DNA of 54,081 nt from Pseudomonas sp. RIT623. Lineage in GTDB: Bacteria > Pseudomonadota > Gammaproteobacteria > Pseudomonadales > Pseudomonadaceae. This document shows, in pieces, positions 25,753-33,435 of this stretch; within the stretch, counting starts at the first letter, position 1, and the number at the start of each line of letters is the position of its first letter. The stretch spans positions 1-54,081 of the forward strand of contig NZ_SOZA01000033.1 in NCBI RefSeq assembly GCF_004519305.1, written 5' to 3'. The notes beneath the pieces are model-generated. The model saw only the letters and a program-made list of their open reading frames with translations, was not told the origin of the DNA and searched no databases. The translations under genes were made by a program, and so were the position numbers.

Positions 25753-28425
25753 TCAGACCAGTCGGGAGAGCATCTCGTTGGCTTCCTGGCGCTGGCTGTC
25801 GTCACCGTCCTTGACCACCTCGTCGAGGATATCGCGGGCGCCCTGGTGGTCGCCCATGTCGATATAGGCGCGAGCCAGGTCGAGCTTGGTGGCCACTTCA
25901 TCGCTGCCGGAGAAGAAGTCGAAGTCCAGGTCGTCCAACGGCTCGGGCTCTAGCGCTGCGTCTGCGGCGGTGAAGGTCGGCTCAGCCGGCGCGGGCGCCT
26001 CGAGGTTCTGCGACAGCTTGTCCAGCTCAGCGTTGACGTCGTCCAGTTCGGAGGCGAAGTTCTTCGCCGCTGGCGAATCGTCCTCCAGCGACAGCGACAA
26101 ATCGAAGTCGTCGGGCAGCTCCAACTCGGAAATCGGGTCGAACTCGGGCATCGACTCGAATGCCGCCAGTTCCGCGGCCACGTCAACCGGGGCTTCATCG
26201 GCGCTGGCCGGTGCCTGCGGCTCGTCGACATTCAGGTCGAAATCGGCCAGGTCGTCGACATTCTGCGGCGTGGCCTGGGCCTGGGCGAGCAGCGCCTCGA
26301 AATCGTCGTCGGCGTCGGTAGCCGGGGCGACCGGCGCCGGCGCTGGCTCTTGCGCCACCGGCGCCGTGGCCGGGGCGATGTCCTCCAGGCCCGACAGGTC
26401 GAGCGCATCCGCCACCGACAGGTCATCCACCGGCAGGTCGTCATCCAGGCTCAGGTCGAAGGCGCTGTCCAGGTCGGCCTCTTCGATGGCTGGCGCCAGG
26501 GCGACTTCAGGCTCGGGGGCGACAACCGGCTCAGGCTCGGCCGGCGCCACGGCTTCAGGTTCGGCTTCAACGACGGCCGGCTCCTGCTCCTGCAGCAGTT
26601 CCTGGACGTACTGCTCGTCCATCTCCGCCGCCAAGGCCGCGGCGCCAGCGGCAACGGCGGCGACCCCGAGCATGGCCGGGAAGCGCTCCTTGAGCGAGGC
26701 GACCTCGGCCTGATTCTGCTCGTTGTCCTGCAGCTTGCGCTCCTGCCCGGCGAAGGCGTCCTGGTCGCCTTGGCGGGCGTAGACTTCCATCAGTTTCAGG
26801 CGCAGGTCGCTGCGCTGCGGGTCGGAGGCCACGGCGGCCTCGAGCAGATCGGCGGCGTGGTTGAGGCGGCCGCGGGCCAGGCTTTCGTCCACCTCGGCAA
26901 GCAGCGCCGCGCGCGGATCAACCGCTGGCACAGCCACTTCGGCAGGCGCTGGCGCCGCTGGCTTCTCGGCTGCTGCTGCGGCGGCTGCCGAAGCGGCGAC
27001 CACGGCCGGCGCCAAGGTCACGCTCGGCGCCGACACGTCCAGGCCTTCGAAGCTGCTCGGTGGCAGGTCCAGGTCGGGGCTACGCTCACCCTCCTCGGCC
27101 AGCGCCCGCGCCATGCGCAGGTGCTTCTCGGCCTCCTGCTGGGCCTTGCGCTTGCGTGCCAGGAGCAACAGCAACAGCAGCAGCACCAGGAACGCGGAAC
27201 CGGCGATCAGCCCTAGCAGCAGCGGGTTGCCCAGCAGTTCGTCGAGCACGCTCGGCGTTTCAGCGGCCGGCACCTCGGCCGCGGCATCCTGTGGCGCGGT
27301 GTCGGCGGCGGCCGGCGCCGGACTGACCACCGGCTCGGTCGGTGTCAGCTGGGCGTTGACCGCCGGCTGCGCCGGAGCAGGTTCGCCCGGCAGCGCCGCG
27401 GGCGCCGTTGGCGCAGGCGCCGCGCCTTGGGCTTCGAGGCGCGCCAGCTGGTCGTTCTTCAGTTCGATCAGACGCTGCAGCTTGTCCAGCTGACTCTGCA
27501 GGTCGGTCATGCGGCTTTTCAGCTCGTCGTTGTCGCGACGGCTGGTGTCGAGGCTTTCCTGGGCCACGGCGAGCTTGTCGCTGAGCGCCTTGGCCTCCCC
27601 CGCTGCCGCCTTGCCGCCGGGCGCCACCAGGCGCAGGTTGTCACCCTGGGCGATGCGCGCTGGCGCGGCGCCGGCCTCGCCACGGCGGGTGGCATCCAGT
27701 TGCCGGGCTCGCGGGCCAAGGCGACGGCCCTCGCGCCAGGCGGCGTATTGCTCGGCCACCTCACGGTTGGCTTCGGCCTGGGGAATGCTCCGCACCTGCT
27801 GTTGATCAGGCAGGCGCAATACCTGCCCGGTCTTGAGCTGGTTGATGTTGTTACCGATGAAGGCATCCGGGTTCAGCGCCTGGATCGCCAGCATGGTCTG
27901 CTGGATCGAACCGCCATTGCTGTTGCGCGCGGCGATCTGCCAGAGGGTGTCACGGCGCTTGGTGGTGTAGCTGCCGGCGCTCACTGGCGGAGTGACATTG
28001 GCCTGGGCGGCATCGCTGCCCTGGGCCTTGGCCTGGTCGAGCAGCACGCTGTAGTCGCGCAGCAGGCGGCCCTGGGGCCACATGACCTGGACCAGGAACT
28101 TGACCACCGGTTCCGGCAACGCCTTGCTGGAGGTGACCCGCAGCACGCTACGCCCGTTGGGGTTGATCACCGGGGTGAAGGTGAGGTCTTCGAGGTAAGG
28201 CGGGAAGGCCACCCCGGCCTTGGCGAACTCTTCGGGCGGCGCCAGGCTCGGGGCCATCTGCGCCGCGGTGAGGTCGCGCACGTCGAGCAGTTCGATCTCG
28301 GCATCCAGCGGCTGGTTCTGCGCCGACTTCAGGGTCAGCTCCCCCAACCCCAGAGCGTTCGCCACGCCGGACGACAGCGCCGAGGCGGCCGCGATGGCCA
28401 GAACCAGTTTGCGAATTCGAAGCAT
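25753..28425 (-). CDS. fimV: FimV, LysM-containing polar hub protein
   Basis: An 890-aa inner-membrane protein required for type IV pilus assembly and polar signalling. The start is ATG 28425 with AAGGGAAG upstream; a signal peptide (MLRIRKLVLAIAAASALSSG, cut near VANA) follows. Next come a periplasmic domain starting LGLGELTLKSAQNQPLDAEI, a LysM peptidoglycan-binding motif (about residues 145-205), and a coiled coil (about 280-325). A membrane helix (LLLGLIAGSAFLVLLLLLLL) near 410 leads to a long acidic cytoplasmic region. The conserved TPR-like FimV C-terminal motif ends the protein (DLARAYIDMGDHQGARDIL). The frame upstream of 28425 is spurious. Confidence 0.95.
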   Translation of the reverse strand: MLRIRKLVLAIAAASALSSGVANALGLGELTLKSAQNQPLDAEIELLDVRDLTAAQMAPSLAPPEEFAKAGVAFPPYLEDLTFTPVINPNGRSVLRVTSSKALPEPVVKFLVQVMWPQGRLLRDYSVLLDQAKAQGSDAAQANVTPPVSAGSYTTKRRDTLWQIAARNSNGGSIQQTMLAIQALNPDAFIGNNINQLKTGQVLRLPDQQQVRSIPQAEANREVAEQYAAWREGRRLGPRARQLDATRRGEAGAAPARIAQGDNLRLVAPGGKAAAGEAKALSDKLAVAQESLDTSRRDNDELKSRMTDLQSQLDKLQRLIELKNDQLARLEAQGAAPAPTAPAALPGEPAPAQPAVNAQLTPTEPVVSPAPAAADTAPQDAAAEVPAAETPSVLDELLGNPLLLGLIAGSAFLVLLLLLLLLARKRKAQQEAEKHLRMARALAEEGERSPDLDLPPSSFEGLDVSAPSVTLAPAVVAASAAAAAAAEKPAAPAPAEVAVPAVDPRAALLAEVDESLARGRLNHAADLLEAAVASDPQRSDLRLKLMEVYARQGDQDAFAGQERKLQDNEQNQAEVASLKERFPAMLGVAAVAAGAAALAAEMDEQYVQELLQEQEPAVVEAEPEAVAPAEPEPVVAPEPEVALAPAIEEADLDSAFDLSLDDDLPVDDLSVADALDLSGLEDIAPATAPVAQEPAPAPVAPATDADDDFEALLAQAQATPQNVDDLADFDLNVDEPQAPASADEAPVDVAAELAAFESMPEFDPISELELPDDFDLSLSLEDDSPAAKNFASELDDVNAELDKLSQNLEAPAPAEPTFTAADAALEPEPLDDLDFDFFSGSDEVATKLDLARAYIDMGDHQGARDILDEVVKDGDDSQRQEANEMLSRLV

Positions 28426-28496
28426 GAACTCTTCCCTTGTAAGAACCGTCCCAAAAACCCTGTTGCGGTGCAGGACAAAATAGCTCGCAGTATCTT

Positions 28497-29504
28497 TTAC
28501 GCCATGTGTTTTATCAACAATTGCGCGGTCTGCACGGCGTTGAGCGCCGCGCCCTTGCGCACATTGTCGGTGGTCAGCCAAAGATTGAGCTGCTGGTCTT
28601 CATCGACACCATGGCGTACACGTCCAACATAGACCACGTCCTGGCCCACCGCGTCACCCACTGGCGTCGGATAATCGCCGGGCTCGACCAGCTCGATGCT
28701 GTCGGCAGCCTCCAACGCGGCGTTGACGGCTGCCAGCTCGACCGGGCGACGGCTCTGCACCGCCACACTGAAGCTATCGCCGAAAAACACCGGGACTTGA
28801 ATGCAGCTTACGGAAATCTTCAGTTGCGGCAGGTCGAGCAATTGGCGCAGTTCGCCGACCAGCCGGCGCTCTACGGCCGTGTGGCCCTGTTCGTCGGGCG
28901 TACCGACCTGGGGCAGCAGGTTGAAGGCGACCTGGCGATCGAAGAAGCGCGGCTCCAGGGGGCGGGCGTTGAGCAGTTCGGCGGTCTGCCGGGCGAGTTC
29001 GCTGACCGCTTCGCGGCCCAGTTCTGAAACGGCCAGGCAGGCATTGACCTGCACACGCTCGATATCCAGCAGGCCCTTGAGCGGTGCCAGGGCCACCGCC
29101 AGGGCCACCGCGCCGGCGCTCGGGCTAGTGATCCGCGCGGGCTGCGGCAGTTCGGCGATGCGCTCGCCATTGGCTTCCGGGACCAGCGCGGTGGCACCGT
29201 CCAACGCGCCGGACAGGTCGATCACCGCGCAGCCGGCGGCGCTGGCCTTGGGCGCGAAGCTGCGGCTGACGGCGGGGCTGGCGGCGAAGAACACCAATTT
29301 CACCTGGGCGAAGTCGAAGCTGTCCACCTCGCGGACCTTCAGCTTCTTACCGGCGAACATCACGCTGCTGCCTGCCGATTCCATGCTGGCCAGCAGGTGC
29401 AATGTGGCTACCGGGAAGGCCAGTTCCTCGAGGATCTGCACGAGGGATTCACCGACAGTGCCGGTGGCGCCGACTACGGCTATGTCTAGGGCGGGGCTGG
29501 TCAT
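28497..29504 (-). CDS. Aspartate-semialdehyde dehydrogenase paralogue (Usg-like), active-site Cys missing
   Basis: A 335-aa protein with the ASADH fold: VVGATGTVGESLVQ near the N-terminus and the catalytic-domain order of the family. Where active ASADH has the nucleophilic Cys in a GNC block, this protein reads SPSAGAVALAVALAPL, with no Cys. This is the state of E. coli Usg and its relatives, so it is probably not an active dehydrogenase. The function of Usg-like proteins is unclear. The true asd is at 30436-31548. The start ATG 29504 has GGAACC upstream. It is separated from asd by the repeat region and has its own upstream space. Confidence 0.88.
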   Translation of the reverse strand: MTSPALDIAVVGATGTVGESLVQILEELAFPVATLHLLASMESAGSSVMFAGKKLKVREVDSFDFAQVKLVFFAASPAVSRSFAPKASAAGCAVIDLSGALDGATALVPEANGERIAELPQPARITSPSAGAVALAVALAPLKGLLDIERVQVNACLAVSELGREAVSELARQTAELLNARPLEPRFFDRQVAFNLLPQVGTPDEQGHTAVERRLVGELRQLLDLPQLKISVSCIQVPVFFGDSFSVAVQSRRPVELAAVNAALEAADSIELVEPGDYPTPVGDAVGQDVVYVGRVRHGVDEDQQLNLWLTTDNVRKGAALNAVQTAQLLIKHMA

Positions 29505-29618
29505 GGGATCGGTTCCTTCTGCGGGGGTACGGCGGGGGAGCGGCACTTTACTTGGATTGTGGGGTGGGAGATAGGTTTGGGTTCAGGTTCAGGTTCAGGG
29601 CGATTGTTTTGGCTTTTG

Positions 29619-29912
29619 TATGCGCATTCATTCGCGATGTCGACTTACAGTCACCCTTCCGCCTTTACGGCGGCCCACTTTTGTCTTGGCAAAAGTGGGC
29701 AAAACCGTTCGGCTCCGTTCATACGGCCCCTACGCTCCGCTCCGGGGTTCCCTCGCTCCGTTCTTGCTCCCGTGGGTACCGCGCTGTAGGGCCCATCCTG
29801 GGCCCCAGCGCTCGACGGCCATCCATGGCCGTCGCCCCACTACGCAAGAACTCCGCTCGGCCTCCTGAAGTCGCAATTTGTGTTGTCTGAACTATCGCGC
29901 GCTTAGAAGCAA
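29619..29912. repeat. Dispersed structured repeat, copy A
   Basis: The core (29619-29873) is homologous to the inverted copy at 30076-30330. It holds several hairpins: CCGCC/GGCGG at 29659-29673; an 11-bp perfect stem GCCCACTTTTG with loop TCTTGG at 29673-29700; a GCGCTG...CAGCGC stem enclosing GGGCCC blocks at about 29781-29811; and a 9-bp stem CGACGGCCA with loop TCCA at 29813-29834. Six stem pairs differ between the two copies, and all six are compensated. The tail, 29890-29912, is identical to bases 2-24. Short ORFs here have no ribosome site and are not real genes in my judgement. Confidence 0.85.
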
Positions 29913-29913
29913 A

Positions 29914-29968
29914 ATCAAGAGCAGATCAAGAGCAGATCAAGAGCAGATCAAGAGCAGATCAAGAGCAG
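29914..29968. repeat. 11-bp tandem repeat, five perfect copies
   Basis: The unit ATCAAGAGCAG is repeated five times without a mismatch. It starts one base after the conserved 23-bp tail of repeat copy A. Such an array probably varies in copy number between strains. The stretch 29969-30075 that follows holds nothing I recognise. Confidence 0.95.
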
Positions 29969-30075
29969 AGATTTTTGGTTTGTTAGTTGGAAATGTGTTG
30001 CCCCGCGATGCGATCCAGAGTTCCTACACATTCAACTAGCGACTAGCTGCACCAGTGCAGGCGCCGCCCCTAACT

Positions 30076-30330
30076 TCGCGACTTCAGGAGGCCGAACGCA
30101 GGCCTTGCGAAGGGAGGTGACGGGCATGGATGCCCGTCAAGCGCTGGGGCCCAGGATGGGCCCTACAGCGCGGTCCTCCCGGGAGCAAGGCCGCAGTGAG
30201 GGAACCCGGAGCGAAGCGTAGGGCCGGATGAATGGAGCGCAGCGGCTTTGGTTACTTTGGCCAAGACCAAAGTAACCCGCCGTAAGGGCGGAAAGGTGAC
30301 TATGCGTCAACATCGCAAATGAATGCGAAT
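30076..30330. repeat. Dispersed structured repeat, copy B (inverted)
   Basis: This is the inverted relative of copy A. The 11-bp stem GGTTACTTTGG with loop CCAAGA is at 30250-30277 and the 9-bp stem TGACGGGCA with loop TGGA at 30118-30139. The GCGCTG/GGGCCC stem (about 32 bp) is identical to copy A. Unlike copy A it does not carry the CTATCGCGCGCTTAGAAGC tail. It lies 3' of asd. Similar palindromic sequence is, from memory, common in Pseudomonas intergenic regions. Confidence 0.85.
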
Positions 30331-30373
30331 AAAATCATCAAAACAAACAACAAACAACGAATCTGACACCCAT

Positions 30374-30405
30374 AAAAAAACCCGCATCACTCTCGCAACA
30401 CGGGT
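30374..30405 (-). terminator. Terminator of asd
   Basis: On the minus strand, ACCCG and CGGGT close a hairpin and a run of seven T's follows. It is 31 bp past the asd stop codon. Confidence 0.8.
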
Positions 30406-30435
30406 CCTTCAAAATCCAAGCTCAAACCACCCAGG

Positions 30436-31548
30436 TCACCGCTCCAGCAAAATCCGCAGCATACGCCGCAGCGGCTCGGCAGCCCCCCACAGCAACTGGT
30501 CGCCAACGGTAAAGGCACCGAGATACTGCGACCCCATGTTCAGCTTGCGCAACCGCCCGACCGGCACGTTCAGGGTCCCGGTCACCTTGGTCGGGCTCAG
30601 CTCCTGCATGCTGATATCACGCTGGTTAGGTACCAACTTCACCCAAGGGTTGTGCTGGCTGATCATGCCCTCGATATCAGCCAGCGGCACGTCCTTGTTC
30701 AGCTTGATGGTCAGCGCCTGGCTGTGGCAACGCATGGCGCCGATGCGCACGCAGATACCATCCACCGGCACCGGGTTCTTGAAGCGACCGAGAATCTTGT
30801 TGGTCTCGGCCTGGGCCTTCCACTCTTCACGGCTCTGCCCGTTCGGCAGCTCCTTGTCGATCCACGGAATCAGGCTGCCGGCCAGTGGCACGCCGAAGTT
30901 TTCAGTCGGGAACGCTTCGCCACGCATGGCCTCGGCGACCTTGCGGTCGATGTCGAGGATGGCGCTGGCCGGATTGGCCAGGTCATCGGCGACAGCGGCA
31001 TTGATACCGCCCATCTGGCGGATCAGCTCACGCATGTTCTGCGCGCCGGCACCGGAGGCCGCCTGGTAGGTCATGGCGCTCATCCACTCGACCAGGCCGG
31101 CTTCGAACAGCCCACCCAGCCCCATCAGCATCAGGCTGACAGTGCAATTGCCGCCGATGTAGTTCTTGGTGCCCGCATCCAACTGCTGGTCGATGACCTT
31201 GCGGTTGACCGGGTCGAGGATGATCACCGCGTCATCCTGCATGCGCAGGGACGAAGCGGCGTCGATCCAGTAACCCTGCCAGCCGGCTTCGCGCAGCTTG
31301 GGGAACACTTCGTTGGTGTAGTCGCCGCCCTGGCAGGTCAGGATCACGTCGAGGGTCTTGAGCTCGTCGATGCTGTAGGCGTCCTTGAGCGGGCCAGTAT
31401 CCTTGCCCACGTTCGGGCCTTGGCCACCGACGTTGGAGGTGGTGAAGAACACCGGTTCGATCAGGTCGAAGTCCTGCTCTTCGAGCATCCGCTGCATGAG
31501 CACGGAACCGACCATTCCACGCCAACCGATCAGACCTACACGTTTCAT
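30436..31548 (-). CDS. asd: Aspartate-semialdehyde dehydrogenase
   Basis: A 370-aa NADPH enzyme of the lysine/threonine/methionine pathway, also needed for diaminopimelate and hence the cell wall. The N-terminal VGLIGWRGMVGSVLMQRML binds NADP. The nucleophilic Cys is in GGNCTVSLM, and the substrate-binding block is MTYQAASGAGAQNM. It is the long Gram-negative type, unlike the shorter Usg-like copy at 28497. It follows leuB, with a hairpin between the two. Confidence 0.96.
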   Translation of the reverse strand: MKRVGLIGWRGMVGSVLMQRMLEEQDFDLIEPVFFTTSNVGGQGPNVGKDTGPLKDAYSIDELKTLDVILTCQGGDYTNEVFPKLREAGWQGYWIDAASSLRMQDDAVIILDPVNRKVIDQQLDAGTKNYIGGNCTVSLMLMGLGGLFEAGLVEWMSAMTYQAASGAGAQNMRELIRQMGGINAAVADDLANPASAILDIDRKVAEAMRGEAFPTENFGVPLAGSLIPWIDKELPNGQSREEWKAQAETNKILGRFKNPVPVDGICVRIGAMRCHSQALTIKLNKDVPLADIEGMISQHNPWVKLVPNQRDISMQELSPTKVTGTLNVPVGRLRKLNMGSQYLGAFTVGDQLLWGAAEPLRRMLRILLER

Positions 31549-31575
31549 CGCAACTACACCTTTGCTAAAAGTGGG

Positions 31576-31601
31576 CCGCCACCGGGAGTTTTTGGTGGCG
31601 G
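31576..31601. other. GC hairpin between leuB and asd
   Basis: CCGCCACC and GGTGGCGG form a perfect 8-bp stem around a ten-base loop. No T-run follows on the minus strand, so it is more likely an mRNA-processing or partial-termination hairpin than a full terminator. Confidence 0.5.
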
Positions 31602-31611
31602 GCCAGAGAGA

Positions 31612-32694
31612 TTACAGATTCCGCAGCGCTGCGACTACTGCGTCGCCCATTTCCTGCGTGCCCACCTTGCGACAGCCCTCGGAGAAGATGTCGCCAGTGC
31701 GCAGGCCCTGGTCCAGCACGCGGCTCACGGCCTGCTCGATCGCCTCGGCGGCGGCCGCCTGGTTGAAGCTGTAGCGCAGCATCATCGACACCGAGAGGAT
31801 GGTCGCCAGTGGGTTGGCGATACCCTGCCCGGCGATGTCCGGCGCCGAACCGTGGCACGGCTCGTACATGCCCTTGTTGTTGGCATCCAGCGACGCCGAC
31901 GGCAGCATGCCGATGGAACCGGTGAGCATGGAAGCCTCATCCGACAGAATGTCGCCGAACATGTTGTCGGTGACCATCACGTCGAACTGCTTGGGCGCGC
32001 GCACCAACTGCATGGCGGCGTTGTCGACGTACATATGGCTCAGCTCGACATCCGGGTAATCCTTGGCCACGTCCTCGACCACTTCGCGCCACAACTGGCT
32101 GGAGGCCAGCACGTTGGCCTTGTCCACCGAACACAGTTTCTTGCCGCGCACACGGGCCATGTCGAAGCCGACACGGGCGATGCGGCGCACTTCGCTTTCG
32201 CTGTATGGCAGGGTGTCGTAAGCCTGGCGCTCGCCGTTGTCGAGCTCGCGCTGGCCACGCGGGGCACCGAAGTAGATGCCGCCAGTCAGCTCGCGGACGA
32301 TGAGGATATCCAGGCCAGAGACGATCTCGGGCTTGAGCGACGAGGCATCGGCCAGTTGCGGATAGAGGATGGCCGGACGCAGGTTGGCGAACAGCCCCAG
32401 TTGCGAGCGGATCTTCAGCAGGCCGCGCTCGGGACGGATGTCACGTTCGATCTTGTCCCATTTCGGCCCGCCCACGGCGCCCAGCAGTACCGCGTCGGCC
32501 TGGCATGCGCGTTCCAGGGTTTCGTCGGCCAGCGGCACGCCGTGCTTGTCGATGGCGGCGCCGCCGATCACGTCATGGGCCAAGGTGAAACCGAGCTGGA
32601 ACTTGTCGTTGGCCAGCTCCAGCACCTTGACCGCCTCGGCCATGATTTCCGGGCCGATGCCATCACCAGGGAGAATCAGAATCTGCTTGCTCAT
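31612..32694 (-). CDS. leuB: 3-isopropylmalate dehydrogenase LeuB
   Basis: A 360-aa NAD-dependent enzyme that converts 3-isopropylmalate to the 2-oxoisocaproate precursor in leucine synthesis. ILPGDGIGPEI opens the protein, LLKIRSQLGLFANLRP binds substrate, and MFGDILSDEASML and GSAPDIAGQGIANP are the metal- and NAD-binding blocks. It lies 99 bp after leuD. Leucine control is expected, but I see no attenuator. Confidence 0.97.
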   Translation of the reverse strand: MSKQILILPGDGIGPEIMAEAVKVLELANDKFQLGFTLAHDVIGGAAIDKHGVPLADETLERACQADAVLLGAVGGPKWDKIERDIRPERGLLKIRSQLGLFANLRPAILYPQLADASSLKPEIVSGLDILIVRELTGGIYFGAPRGQRELDNGERQAYDTLPYSESEVRRIARVGFDMARVRGKKLCSVDKANVLASSQLWREVVEDVAKDYPDVELSHMYVDNAAMQLVRAPKQFDVMVTDNMFGDILSDEASMLTGSIGMLPSASLDANNKGMYEPCHGSAPDIAGQGIANPLATILSVSMMLRYSFNQAAAAEAIEQAVSRVLDQGLRTGDIFSEGCRKVGTQEMGDAVVAALRNL

Positions 32695-32715
32695 GCGTTC
32701 CTCTATCCAATCAAG

Positions 32716-32738
32716 CGGCGCGCCCTACGGGCGCGCCG
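32716..32738. other. Perfect GC hairpin in the leuD-leuB gap
   Basis: CGGCGCGCCC and GGGCGCGCCG form a perfect 10-bp stem around the loop TAC. It is the only notable structure in the gap between leuD and leuB. There is no T-tract beside it. Confidence 0.7.
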
Positions 32739-32793
32739 GAAAACTCAGTGTCCAATGGGTCTTAACGCGAAACAAGCCCGCCGCCACCGGCGA

Positions 32794-33435
32794 TCAATCG
32801 CGGAACAACCAAGGCTGGCTGGCGCGGTGGCGCCCTTCGAACGCCTTGATCGCCGCGCTGTCCTGCAGGGTCAGGCCAATATCATCAAGGCCGTTGAGCA
32901 AGCAATGCTTGCGGAAGGCATCGATCTCGAACTTCAGCACCTTGCCGTCCGGGCGGGTCACCGCCTGGGCCTCGAGGTCGATGGTCAGCTGGTACCCCGG
33001 GTTAGCCTCGACCTGCTTGAACAGTTCATCGACTTCAGCGGCGTCGAGAATGATCGGCAACAGGCCGTTCTTGAAGCTGTTGTTGAAGAAAATGTCGGCA
33101 AAGCTCGGCGCGATCACGCTACGGAAGCCGTATTCATCCAGCGCCCATGGGGCATGCTCACGGCTTGAGCCGCAACCGAAGTTCTCACGGGCCAGCAAAA
33201 CGCTGGCCCCCTGATAACGGGCGTGGTTGAGCACGAACTCCTGGTTCAACGGGCGTTTGCTGTTGTCCTGGTAGGGCTGGCCCACGTCCAGGTAGCGCCA
33301 CTCATCGAACAGGTTGGGGCCGAAGCCGGTGCGCTTGATCGACTTGAGAAACTGCTTGGGAATGATCTGGTCAGTGTCGACGTTGGCACGATCCAATGGC
33401 GCTACAAGACCGGTGTGCTGAGTAAAGGCTTTCAT
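32794..33435 (-). CDS. leuD: 3-isopropylmalate dehydratase small subunit LeuD
   Basis: A 213-aa subunit of isopropylmalate isomerase. MKAFTQHTGLVAPLDRANVD at the start is the classic LeuD N-terminus, and GCGSSREHAPWAL is the substrate-binding block. ATG 33435 overlaps the leuC stop by 4 nt. The longer frame from 33621 runs inside leuC and is spurious. Confidence 0.97.
   Translation of the reverse strand: MKAFTQHTGLVAPLDRANVDTDQIIPKQFLKSIKRTGFGPNLFDEWRYLDVGQPYQDNSKRPLNQEFVLNHARYQGASVLLARENFGCGSSREHAPWALDEYGFRSVIAPSFADIFFNNSFKNGLLPIILDAAEVDELFKQVEANPGYQLTIDLEAQAVTRPDGKVLKFEIDAFRKHCLLNGLDDIGLTLQDSAAIKAFEGRHRASQPWLFRD

Noticed and set aside
26350..27216. Open frames opposite fimV
   Set aside because: The repetitive acidic region of fimV produces low-complexity frames on the other strand; the fimV domains and start are clear.
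29402..29890. Open frames within repeat copy A (up to 162 codons)
   Set aside because: They run over the hairpins of a dispersed repeat, have no ribosome site, and the compensated base changes point to selection on DNA or RNA structure rather than protein.
29914..29968. Possible CRISPR array
   Set aside because: The 11-bp units are directly adjacent with no spacers, and there are no cas genes in the window.
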